Positions 48,095 to 57,683 of a stretch of 64,000 nt of DNA are shown piece by piece. How positions within the stretch are numbered: position 1 is the stretch's first letter; each line of letters starts with the position of its first letter. The position numbers and the translations under genes were made by a program. Where the stretch lies: the NCBI RefSeq assembly GCF_022539505.1, contig NC_061513.1, positions 353,753,696-353,817,695 on the forward strand, in the 5' to 3' direction. The notes beneath the pieces are model-generated. The model was not told the origin of the DNA. It saw only the letters and a list, made by a program, of their open reading frames with translations, and made no database searches. This DNA is from Lolium rigidum (taxonomy: Eukaryota; Streptophyta; Magnoliopsida; Poales; Poaceae).

Positions 48095-48685
48095 CAATTA
48101 TCAACTATCTTTCGCTTTCCTTTTTCTTTTAGGGGATATAGTTTTGGCATATAGTTTCGGTAATTTGAAACGGCCCAAAAGTGGTATAATTTCGGTATAA
48201 ACATGAGGCATACATATTTGCGGATTTCGGTGAATGCATTATTGTCACCGCTCTAACAATTATCAACCATCTTTCGCTTTCCTTTTTCTTTTAGGGGATA
48301 TAGTTTTGGCATATAGTTTCGGTAATTTGAAACGGCCCAAAAGTGGTATAATTTCGGTATAAACATGAGGCATACATATTTGCGGATTTCGGTGAATGCA
48401 TTATTGTCACCCCTCTAACAATTATCAACCATCTTTCGCTTTCCTTTTTCTTTTAGGGGATATAGTTTTGGCATATAGTTTCGGTAATTTGAAATGGCCC
48501 AAAAGTGGTATAATTTCATTATAAACATGAGGCATACATATTTGCGGATTTCGGTGAATGCATTATTGTCACCCCTCTAACAATTATCAACTATCTTTCG
48601 CTTTCCTTTTTCTTTTAGGGGATCCCATATAGTTTTGGCGTTTTAGTAATTTGAAACGGCCCAAAAGTGGTATAATTATCAACTT
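48095..48685. repeat. 162-bp tandem array, three full units and one partial
   Basis: Units start at 48095, 48257, 48419 and 48581 (exact 162-bp spacing). Copies are almost identical, so amplification is recent. Each unit contains ttaggggatatagttttggc and ttgcggatttcggtgaatgc. Preceded by CT-rich microsatellite at 48025-48064. Confidence 0.93.
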
Positions 48686-48873
48686 TTTTAGCATTCCAAT
48701 ATAGTTGGTAATTTCGGTGAATACACACACTAACTATGAAAACAACTACAAGTACATGTAACTGAATAATGAATTTGTAACAAGGTATCCCTTGTAACAA
48801 CTTCTAGCGCCTGGTGAGAAATGATAAGAATCCGATCGCAATTATACAACAGAAAAAACAACCAGCCATCAAA

Positions 48874-49401
48874 TTAGCTTGCTTCTTCAACTCGATCAGC
48901 TGCCTTAATCGCTTGTTCATTTTCTTCGAGTTCTCCCTTCACTTCCTCCAGTCCTACATTGGGAGCATTAGGCATAATCGGAACGGCTCCTCTCTCCGCC
49001 GCCTTCTCTACAGACAAGTCCCCCCCTCCCAAATTGCGCTCCCCAATAGCGCCAATTGATTCCTGCAATTGAAGCCTCCGAACGTACACATCGATCCACT
49101 CGAAATGCCTGCATTTTTTCAGGATCTGAAAACAACAACGGGAACCCTAAATGCCAAATTCGAGGGAATAGCAAGAAAATAGAGAGAAAACAGAGAAATT
49201 GGAGCGAGATCTAACCTTATCCCCCTCTCTATATGGCAAGCTCTCGCATGCAAGGAACTCACGTCCACGGTTGCCATTCTCGTCCGTCTTACAGATTGAC
49301 CGCTTCAGAGGCTCCTGGCGTGGGCAGTCAGGGCATCTTGTCAAAGGCACGGGTCCATACTGCGGCCATGAAGAACGGGAGGTCGAAGAGAAACTAGACA
49401 T
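48874..49401 (-). CDS. GRF-type zinc-finger protein, two exons, inside the MULE
   Basis: Exon 1, 49401-49216 (62 codons, MSSFSSTSRSSWPQYGPVPL...), ends AAG|GTTAGA. The intron is 49215-49126. Exon 2, 49125-48874, begins after TTTTCAG and keeps phase 0. The predicted protein is about 145 residues. The GRF zinc finger spans the splice: TRCPDCPRQEP, GREFLACES, then ILKKCRHFEWID, giving the C..C..C..C pattern with the GRxF/FxW residues of GRF domains, which bind single-stranded nucleic acid in known proteins. The C-terminal half is Glu-rich and probably helical. I recall many short Triticeae GRF proteins of this type. No start- or frame-breaking change is visible. Whether it is expressed is unknown. 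Confidence 0.7.
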
Positions 49402-49660
49402 CACCCGCCTGCCGGAGAAGGGCTGCCGCTGGCGGAGAAGAAGAACAATGGGGCGCGGGGAAAGAAAGGGGAAGCAATGGCACGGGCACGGGCTGGCTCG
49501 GGCTCCCATTTTGCAACGGTCACCTGGGTAAGCTGTGGGTCCGGCGCACTAACGTGGACAAGTTGTGGGTCCCACGATGATCTGGATAAGTGAAGACGTG
49601 TCCACTGCGGGGCACCAACAGCGGCCCCACGTGCCAGCACCAACCAACGTCAACTAAACG

Positions 49661-49787
49661 GGATTCCTTCCGTCCGAGCTCCTTCTGCGGGTTTCAGACA
49701 AGGTCTTGGGGAAAACTGAGGAAAAACTAAGGAGCTGGGGAAAACTGAGCACAACTAAGGAGCCAGGGACACGAAAATAGAAATCCC
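49661..49787 (-). repeat. Mutator-like TIR, right
   Basis: Reverse complement of the left TIR. It lies upstream of the GRF gene and may serve as its promoter, as inferred for other TIR-driven MULE genes. Confidence 0.88.
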
Positions 49788-49796
49788 TATAGTTTT

Positions 49797-51390
49797 TAGG
49801 GTTACAATTGTCGTGCGTCATTGGGGTGGTGGGAGCGACTGCCGAACCGACAAATCTGCTTCAACTCTAATCCCACACCGGAGCTAACCTTCACGGTTGC
49901 CTCTTAGAGTTGATGGCACCGTGTGCTTGTCGATCCTTCAGATCAACGACTTGGTCTTCTCGTCTTTCTCCAGGTATGACGTGATCTATTTCTCGGTGTA
50001 TCACTGACGTTCGTCGTTATCCATGTCAGTGTTGGGGGCCGATGCGAGGTAGATGCTCTAGAGCGAGAATGTTGGTCTGGAGGTGCTGGATTTTTCATTA
50101 TTCCTTAACTCATGTAACTTGATTTTCTATTAATAAAACATTGTTCTAAAAAAATAAGTGCCCGGGTGAAAATTCAAAGATACAAATGCTTTCAATGGAA
50201 ACGAAAAATGATCGGCTAAAAATGCGATCACTGGTGGTTCTTTTTTTTTCTAGCAATCAATACCACATATATTTATAGTAGTAACAAATAAATAACAGAG
50301 AAACACAAGTTATCTTCAAAGATTACAAAATAAATTTGAAAAGAAACGAGAAAATGTTCTAGCTCTTCAAGTTGTTTTTCTTCCATGACATAATCTTATT
50401 TTGTTGTTGAAGGCATTACAAACCATAGACTTGTAAATCAGCGAAGGTTGTCATAATTTTAATTTGAGTCCTAGGATACGTGCATGCTCGTAACCATTAA
50501 AGTAGTCAATCAACATCTTCAAGAGTATCAATGCCAATATGCTAAGGAAAATAACTGAATAGCTTGGTCGACATTGTTAGAAAGCCGAGAGTACGAATCA
50601 TCATTGCCGAGAATGTAGCAGCAGGGATAAATATTGCAAGAATAATCCTCCACGCGACAACCATAAAAAAAATCCAAAACCAATCTGGCGAATCAAGATC
50701 TAAAGGATCATACATAGAGAATTATAATCTTTCAACACCATTATTGACGCTGAAAATGAGATCTCATCATTGAACCAAGGACCAAAGATCACTTATTATA
50801 GACGATGTCATCTTCATTAAAGCTCACGCTAGAAAAACTTTGATCTGGTGTATTAAAACTGATTTTATTGAACATCTTGTATACCTAGATCGGATTTTTC
50901 ACCCTCCGGACACTGATGAAGCCGATCAAAGGAGAACTGATTTATGGAGGAGACTGACTGCTTTGCGATTGATGGTTGTTGTGGAAACAAAATATGTGTG
51001 CGCGCACGAAACGAATTGATGCCCCTCGGAAGCGAGGAGAAGAATCGGCAGGGGGAGGTTTTTGCATTGTAGTCGGCTGGTGCCGCGGTTTCGCAATTCG
51101 CATGAGTGGAAGGGAGCGCACCGAGTTGACGTTGATGGATGCGCGTGTCAACCGAGACCCAGGGAGACGGGGGACGGCGGAGCTGAACCGTGCAACAGAG
51201 ACTGAAAAGTAGGAAGTTTGCGACAAAGATGTGTTGCGGTACAGTGCGTACTAGCTGTACCTGATTCATTCACTCAATCAAAAAAAAAAATCAGACCTAC
51301 AAGTACAAATACAACAAGAACAATCGACGTCACAGATACTCCTGTACACGTACGTATATACTAGTACGAACCAAACAAATGTCCTCGAAT
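49797..51390. other. Intergenic DNA with decayed repeats
   Basis: 49797-50157 continues the pre-insertion sequence of 45390 and ends in an A-run. 50560-50880 is related to 36710-36860 and 38045-38110 (an empty-site paralogue for the small Mutator-like element). 50940-51240 is GC-rich with unsupported frames on both strands. An A-run is at 51279-51289. Confidence 0.4.
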
Positions 51391-51406
51391 AATTAGGCCT
51401 CTACAT

Positions 51407-51715
51407 GAGAACCAACCTGTGGTTGGATGGTTAGGCAAGAGCAGATGTCCCCGCACCACGAGTTCAAATCCCGCATTTGACACTTGTGTCTCATAAAGCG
51501 GAATATTCTTCGATGGGAGGCGACGTTCCCGTCGACAGACAGGCGCCTGTGGTGACTTCGTCAATCTCAAGACCCGCCGGATCAGTTCTTCAACGCAGTC
51601 TCTTGGAGGTGCTCATAGGGGTAGGGTGTACGTGTGTGCGTTCATAGGGGTGAGTGTGTACGCGTATGTATGAGCGTGTTTGATTGTACTGTGTTTCGCA
51701 AAAAAAAAAAAAAAA
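51407..51715 (+). mobile_element. tRNA-derived SINE with A-tail
   Basis: Flanked by a 16-bp duplication AATTAGGCCTCTACAT (51391-51406, 51716-51731). The head has Pol III-like boxes (A-box tggttaggcaag, about 51427-51438; B-box gagttcaaatc, about 51469-51479), and the tail is a run of about 16 A. At about 309 bp it is longer than the roughly 180-bp Au SINE I recall, so the family assignment is open. Located about 150 bp downstream of the ATL stop codon. Confidence 0.8.
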
Positions 51716-51861
51716 AATTAGGCCTCTACATCGTCCTACTCCTAGGCTACGTTCCTCTAGCTAGCTTCGTAGTCGTCGACCGATCGCTGTACGTAGCTAT
51801 TAATTCTTCAATCATGCGGTGGCTCAGTACACTCTTTCCCCATGAAGCTAGGCGAGCGAGC

Positions 51862-52434
51862 CTAGACAGGTGGCAGCGCCACCGCCGTCGCCGCCGCTGG
51901 CGCTTCCGCCGGCGGTGTGCCGTCCTTCTTGGAGGCGGCGGCGGAAGGCAGGCCGACGGGGGCGCGGCACATGGGGCAGGTGCAATGCGCGCGCAGCCAG
52001 GCGTCGACGCACTCGGCGTGGAACAAATGCGCGCACTTGGGGAGGCGCCGCACCGTCTCGCCGGCCTCCACCTGGCCCAGGCACACCGCGCAGTCCGCCG
52101 CCGTCGGCGCCTCCTGCGCGTCGTCGTCGGCGGCAACTGCCCCTTGGAGGGGGACGACGGCGGGTAGCTCGTACTTGAACGTGGGGAGCGCGGCGATGGC
52201 GGTGTCGCTCATGCCGCGGCACTCGGGCTCCGGCGAGGCGGCGCCGGCCTCCAGATCGTCCGCTCGCTCGGCGTTCTGGAGCTGGTTGCGGCGGCTGCGG
52301 CAGGCGTACCAGACGGCGAGGTAGAGGAGGAAGGTGGCGATGCCGATGGCGAAGGACAGGCCGATGAAGAGCAGCCTGGAGCGGGTGCTGTACCTGGAGG
52401 TGTCCGTGAACAGCCACGACGTCGGCGCGTTCAT
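51862..52434 (-). CDS. RING-H2 finger E3 ubiquitin ligase, ATL family
   Basis: Intronless, 190 codons from ATG at 52434 to TAG at 51862. The frame is open further upstream, but this Met precedes the ATL layout: a short polar N-terminus, one transmembrane helix (residues about 21-43, LLFIGLSFAIGIATFLLYLA), a basic stop-transfer stretch (CRSRRNQ), a GLD-like motif (GMSDTAIAALPTFKY, 74-88), then RING-H2 at C115, C118, C134, H136, H139, C142, C153, C156, with Pro132 before the third Cys and Trp146 after the sixth ligand. Spacing C118-C134 is one residue longer than the usual 14. The C-terminus is an Ala/Pro-rich tail. ATL proteins are membrane-anchored E3s that recruit E2 through the RING; the substrate is unknown. 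The gene looks intact and is flanked closely by a SINE and a LINE fragment. Confidence 0.9.
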   Translation of the reverse strand: MNAPTSWLFTDTSRYSTRSRLLFIGLSFAIGIATFLLYLAVWYACRSRRNQLQNAERADDLEAGAASPEPECRGMSDTAIAALPTFKYELPAVVPLQGAVAADDDAQEAPTAADCAVCLGQVEAGETVRRLPKCAHLFHAECVDAWLRAHCTCPMCRAPVGLPSAAASKKDGTPPAEAPAAATAVALPPV

Positions 52435-52635
52435 GGTGAAGACTGAAGACCGACTCCTCGCTCGCGCACCTCCACGAAAATGGCTTCGATCTCGATCGGT
52501 AGCCTTGCCGGCCGGCCGGCGTCGGATCCCAGCAACAATAGCCGCTGCAGGTTCTGTACTGTAGCCGGCGGAGCAAGCAAGCGAGGCCGGTGGGTCGTGT
52601 CTGTGCTGAGGCAAAACAAGACGGCGCACAGGGCC

Positions 52636-52644
52636 GTATATAAA
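52636..52644 (-). promoter_or_regulatory. Candidate TATA box of the ATL gene
   Basis: TTTATATAC on the minus strand, about 205 bp upstream of the ATG. This leaves a 5' UTR of roughly 170 nt. The region between it and the LINE fragment at 52834 is only about 190 bp. Confidence 0.5.
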
Positions 52645-52833
52645 GCACCGGAGCCTGGATGGGTGTGAGGCTTGAATGCAACGGCAGGTCGAGTGGGCGC
52701 GCAGTAAAGACGATCATCACTCAGCGAGCTCCTTCGTTCGCGTGATGAATGGCGGTAACTGCACCAGATATTTATTGAAGCAACAAGCGAAGCAGTCGAC
52801 CGATCGATCGGGGACCGGGGATCTGATTGGTTT

Positions 52834-53580
52834 TTTTTAGATAACAGGCAGCATTGCCCGACTTTAAATTAATAAAACCACAAGGTAACAAGGTTAAGAT
52901 TACAAATTGCTGGGCCTTACAGCTTGGCCGCATCATCGTTCATCACTAACAAGCATAACACCAGGAAACAGTTTTGACTAAGATACGAAAGCATGGTGAT
53001 AACTCGCACGACCGGACCCCTCCCGAGCCACAGCCTACTTCTTCACACCGCCGGCGGCTTGAGCTGCACGTACAGCTCCCTTAGCTCGCGTGTCATCCAG
53101 CTTAGCCCCTCCTTTTTTCTTGCCTTGGCCTTTAGGCTCCACAGCTGCAAAAAAATTATGATTTTGTAAATAATGTCAGCTGGGTTAGAAATAAGTTTCT
53201 TTTCAATCGCAAGCTTGTTGCGCACATTCCACAGAGTCCAAGACCGAGCTAAGAAAAACACCCACAACAACCTCCTAGGGTAGCCCGAAAAACCCGAGAG
53301 GATTGCGTGGAACTGCGCAAAATTGGCCGGGCACCAGTTGCACCCTAGCACCTGACGCAAGACCGACCAAGAGAACGTCGCCAAAGAGCAGGCGAAGAAA
53401 ATGTGACTTGCGTCTTCCGGTGCGCCACACAGGGCACACAGGCCATTGGAAGGGCCGTGTCTGGTAAGGATCTGTTGACCCGACGGCAGCTTGTCAAGCG
53501 CCAGTTGCCACGAGAATATCTTGATTTTGAGAGGAAGCTTGGCGTCCCACATGTCTTTAGCGTGGGCAATTGTCGTGCCC
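52834..53580 (-). mobile_element. 5'-truncated LINE insertion
   Basis: Bounded by TCTGATTGGTTT (52822-52833 and 53581-53592), with the A-tail seen as T-run next to the left copy. The only coding content is the ORF2 C-terminus (53043-53552): zinc-binding domain (CALCGAPEDASHIFFAC) and the following RSWTLWNVRNKL stretch, open for 169 codons to a stop. Truncation at insertion is typical of target-primed reverse transcription. It sits about 390 bp upstream of the ATL start codon. Confidence 0.85.
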
Positions 53581-53592
53581 TCTGATTGGTTT

Positions 53593-55719
53593 CATTATGT
53601 CACTACGAGGGCACAGGGACCCGGTGCGGTGAACAATTGACTGATCTCAACCTTTTGGGCTCAAGTTCAACAGACCACTAATCTTATTTTCAAACTATTT
53701 TCAAAATCCAACTTTTTTTTAGCACCTCGTAGGACACTACCGAGTAATGCTACTACATCTACGAAAATATTCTACAAAAAGTTCTTATGGACAACCACCG
53801 TGGCACACCAGATGAGAAACAAATTAGAACGTGCTCCACTATTTCAGGAAGGGAAAAAAATAAGAACCAACGAACATGCTCCACATCAGTCCTTAGAACC
53901 AATCCGTAAGATTTCTTCCGTAGGTTTAGGATTGTTGGACACTACCTTCTACGTGATTGCGCTTCGGGCACGTCAAAGCCACCCACCGTGCCAGCGTGGC
54001 AGAACAGGCCCACACCCGGTTATCTAGCGCCGGACGACCCATGTCTCTCCCCCTCTCTCCCTCAACTTGCCCCTCTCTCAACATCCCCCATTTTAGTTTG
54101 GTTTCTGTGCATAGAGGTACTCTCCCCCAATCTCCCTTGTTTTTCTCTGATCTAAATCTTTTAATTTGGTTGCATTTGTCTAAATATTTCAAACACTAGA
54201 AATTGCATTTGAGAAAAACACGTATGGTTTATTTTTTATTGTACTAGCCAATGGTGATTTATATGATGGCTATGAAGCATCATAATTATGATTAGTAGGT
54301 TAGGTTTAGGGTTATAGTTTTTGTTTTATTTAGTTAGGTGACGGGAGGATACAAAACAGGTAGCCCTAAGTGGAAGACGGCGCACACGACTATGGATGCC
54401 CATGATCAACTTGTAGAATCCTCACATGATCGGCTTGCACAAAGAGACTTGGGCTGTCTCGTGAGTAAGTCGGTCCAAGAGAAATTCCAGGGTCAAGACC
54501 TCGGAGAAGAATTATCCTAGAGGACAAGTAGATAGATGTCGACACTTGTAGGGACTTCTTAACCCACCCCAACTCGGGTTATACCTTGTAAGCCCTATGT
54601 CAACCACGAGACAAGCTAGGTGAATGAAAGGAGTCCTAGTTTCTCGATGTACACATTGTGTATCGCTCATCATATGTGAAATTGTCAGATGAGACCTCGT
54701 GATACCTTAGACGCAGGGGTGGGAAAACCTAAAAATATGGAAGTTAGAACAATAATCATGTCAACTAAAAATATCAACTGTCATAGTCATTTTGTATTAC
54801 CTGTTCTCCTCTGCCATAAACCACACACGTTGTTCAAGCTCGTAATGTGGGTGCAAACTTTTCATCCTACATATTTAAAAATTTACAACTGATAAGAAAT
54901 AGACCATAAATAACCATAACCTACCACATATCCCATGAAATAATTGAACCAAAATGAAACAGAGCAGAAATACCCATGTTCTATCACATACATAAAACAC
55001 AAATACACTTTTAATAAGCCAAAAATGCTAATACAACACACATATTCACCTTGTTCTGTCGCATATGAACTAACATGTAAAATTGAAATCAACATCACAC
55101 ATGTTTCCTAATAACTAGTAGTGATACACAAAAAATGTAAAAATACGAAATAAAACCACAATATTCCATACAAGTTTTGAAATATTTGATGAACTAGGGT
55201 TTCACATAAGTTTAGAAAAATAGGAGCAATGAGGATTTTTCCAAATGAAATGAGGGGATCAAAGGAGAATACCTTGGGTGGGGGGGGGGGGGGGGGGGGG
55301 GGTGGTGTTCCTCCTCTCCCGAGTCCGTGGTCGGTAACGTGAAAGGGGAAGGGAGATAGGTGTGAGGTCAGGCAGCTCTCCGGTTTTACATTGATCTAAA
55401 AGATACCATCCTAGGGTAGCTCCCCGTACGCTGGAGCTATGTGACCGGGCTGTGAGCCCTTTCTGCAACACTCGCAGGACGGGCAGTGCCCCGAAGCTCG
55501 ACACTAGTGCCCCACGTACAAGCGCTACAAAAGTTAGATTTTAAAATATTTTTAAAAATCGTATCTTTTTCTGCTGAACTCTTTTCCAAAGGGTTTATTC
55601 TTTTATTTTTCACCGGGCGCAGGATGAAAAATGACGGATTGATCACAGGGAAGGTCGGGGCGACGAGACATACACTTGAACCACTCACTCGTCGCTCGTG
55701 TTCGGGTCGACCAGATGTA
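53593..55719. other. Unassigned intergenic DNA
   Basis: AT-rich with scattered short frames. A CT-rich stretch lies at 54040-54090. A run of 23 G (55280-55302) is listed separately. I see no supported gene or complete element. Confidence 0.4.
55280..55302 (+). repeat. Poly-G tract, 23 bases
   Basis: An uninterrupted G-run preceded by gggt and followed by tggtg. Length in any assembly is unreliable. Confidence 0.8.
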
Positions 55720-55801
55720 CTCCCTCCGTTCTTTTTTAATTGACTCAAATTTAGTACAAGTTTGTACTAAATCCGAGTCAATTAAAAAGGAACGGAGGGA
55801 G
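55720..55801. mobile_element. Stowaway MITE, 82 bp, near-perfect foldback
   Basis: TIRs CTCCCTCCGTTC / GAACGGAGGGAG with TA on both sides (55718-55719, 55802-55803). Almost the whole element pairs with itself (aattgactcaaatttagtacaa / ttgtactaaatccgagtcaatt). Confidence 0.9.
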
Positions 55802-56092
55802 TAGTACTCTGCTGTGCATGCACGAGGACGAGATCCCTGGATATGTTTGCCGTGGCATCGATCGTGGGTATTACTGTGCAGGCCGACTAGAGGAGAAGAA
55901 GTTAACGCGTGTTGCTCTCAATTAGTATCTCTCACGCACGCGCCGGCGGTCTCAACTTCACCGCAAAAACAACTTTGCTCGCATTATCTTCCCCCTTTTC
56001 GAAAGCAAGAGGGGCCTGGGATGTTCGCCACCATTTCCTCATTTTTGGAGCCGCTAACTCGAATTACGACCATATATGGGTTCAGATATATA

Positions 56093-56195
56093 CTCCCTCC
56101 GTCCGGATTTAATGGACGCGAGTGGATATCGTTTCCGGCTTGCATCGTTCAGAAACATAGATCAGATCGCGTCGATTAAAAACGTCCAGAGGTAG
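56093..56195. mobile_element. Stowaway-like MITE, degenerate, 103 bp
   Basis: TA-flanked (56091-56092, 56196-56197). Left end CTCCCTCCGTCCGGATTTAA, right end TTAAAAACGTCCAGAGGTAG; imperfect. Confidence 0.7.
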
Positions 56196-56614
56196 TACGT
56201 GCGTACGAATGAAACGGATATTTATGGATGCGTGTGGTGGCTGGACCTGGACGTACGTATGTACGCGGCGACGAGAGCGTTCGTTGCGTTGCGTCCCCAT
56301 TAATTCCTTGCTTGGACGGCCATCGCGTCCTGGCTGCGTGAGCGTACGTTTTATCGTCATACTCAGTAGATGTTTTGACTCGATCGATCGGTGTGCTGCA
56401 GCTAGCTGGAGCTGTTCCGGAGGTTTGCTCTTTGGAATTGGGCACTGCAAGCCGGCATGGTCCGAATTCCATGCGAGCAAGCGATCGTGACGCCTTGATA
56501 CATCACGGTTCTGTTAGTTCTTCTAGGGCAAGGAAACGTACAGGGCTAGGAAATTTTCTGGAGATGAAGTGCACGAAAAAACTAGAGGAACTTTTTTTTT
56601 TTGGATCTCACTTT
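56196..56614. other. Unassigned intergenic DNA
   Basis: No supported gene. A T-run lies at 56592-56602. Confidence 0.4.
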
Positions 56615-56824
56615 GGGGCCTCATTTGATTCATTGATTTTAGATGACTTTGGGACCTATGGATTTTATTTATTTATTTAGGAGTCGGTTGATTCATAGGA
56701 TTATAGCACATAGAAAATAAATTTATGGAATCTTGAAGTGGAATAGAAAAATAACGTAAAATTATGCCCATGAAAAAATATCCTTCACCACAATCAAAGA
56801 GAATTTCATAAAACGATGCACTAG

Positions 56825-57029
56825 CACTAGTAGAAAATAGGGTTTATATTTTTTGCTCCAAAGAGCATTAGCACCGGTTGTGCTACGAATTCAGACTAAA
56901 CGGCGCATTAGCACCGGCTCGTGCGGCCAGGACATCAGGGGACCAACAGAGCTTTAGCATCGGTTCGTGACACGAACCAGTGCTAAAGGTTTGTCGCCAG
57001 ATACGTGGCAGACGCGGAACCTTTAGCAC
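56825..57029. mobile_element. CACTA transposon terminus
   Basis: Begins CACTAGTAGAAAA, followed by subterminal copies of ttagcaccgg and a near-perfect palindrome at 56952-56989 (ctttagcatcggttcgtg / cacgaaccagtgctaaag). The other end is absent or lost under the TRIM-like element. Confidence 0.65.
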
Positions 57030-57273
57030 CGGTTTGTATCAACTCTTTAAAATTCTGAACCGATGGAAAGAGCCAGGCAATACAATGTTTCAACACTCTC
57101 CCCCATGGTCTCGGCTATCTGAGACATTAGATTGGGTTCGATGTAGGCTGCATTTTTTTTATATTATGCGTGATGAGAGTCCTGAACTTGAGACCTCTTA
57201 GCTCTGATACCATACCAGAATTACCAAATAAACCAAAAATTAAAATTGATGGAAAGAGTTTAGGTATTCAACA
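57030..57273 (-). mobile_element. TRIM/SMART-like miniature LTR retrotransposon
   Basis: Right LTR about 57213-57273 and left LTR about 57030-57095 share gatggaaagag and both end tcaaca (TGTTGA on the minus strand). PBS TGGTATCAGAGC (57212-57201, minus) abuts the right LTR, and a purine tract (CCATGGGGGAGAG, minus) abuts the left. The interior is only about 117 bp and non-coding. LTR limits are approximate because the copies have diverged. Confidence 0.6.
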
Positions 57274-57683
57274 AATTTCTCCTTGCGTAAGATTCAAGTA
57301 AACATGACATCTTAATCTTGATTTCTATTCCTACAATTTTTCTATCATACGAATCAAATGAGCCCGGCAAAAGTTAGGTGAAATGAAAAATTCACTCAGA
57401 CCTTATTCTTTATATGTTCGTACACACATATAACGAAGAAAGCTTTACACCTGCTATCTTTTTCTATTTCTATATTTTTCCTATCCTATGAATCCAAATG
57501 GCCCCTAGTAGTTTAGCACTACCCAGGTGTAATACTTAGGTGCAGATTATGTACTATGTCATGATGGGAAAGCTCATTGCGTCACTAAGATGGCGGGGCC
57601 GCCGCCGGCTGGCTTCAACACACGACTTTCAGCTATACTACTAGCTTTTAGCACACAGAGTTTTAGTGAGCGGGTCAAGGATA

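Larger units (their letters stand above)
45391..49787. mobile_element. Mutator-like element carrying two zinc-finger gene models (Pack-MULE-like)
   Basis: Long TIRs of about 127 bp (45391-45517 and 49661-49787) begin GGGATTTCTATTTTCGTG. The flanks are perfect 9-bp TATAGTTTT duplications (45382-45390, 49788-49796). No MURA-type transposase is visible in 4.4 kb. Cargo on the minus strand: an XS-type zinc-finger gene (46010-47117, broken) and a GRF-type zinc-finger gene (48874-49401). Between them is a 162-bp tandem array. Both genes read toward the left TIR and the GRF gene starts within 260 bp of the right TIR. Confidence 0.88.
56615..57505. mobile_element. MITE cluster with nested CACTA end and TRIM-like element
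   Basis: The outer ends GGGGCCTCATTTGATTCA (56615) and TGAATCCAAATGGCCCC (57489-57505) are inverted. A second inverted end (ATACGAATCAAATGAGCCC, 57349-57365) suggests two related MITEs nested or fused. Inside lie a CACTA end (56825) and a miniature LTR element (57030-57273). Resembles the MITE at 22843-23150 in its terminal sequence. Confidence 0.55.

Noticed and set aside
51848..52720. Long 290-codon minus frame overlapping the ATL gene
   Set aside because: Arg-rich shadow frame of a GC-rich coding sequence. The 51862-52434 frame holds the RING-H2 domain and membrane helix.
53043..53552. Stand-alone zinc-finger protein gene
   Set aside because: It is the zf-RVT C-terminus of a 5'-truncated LINE with a clear TSD and A-tail.
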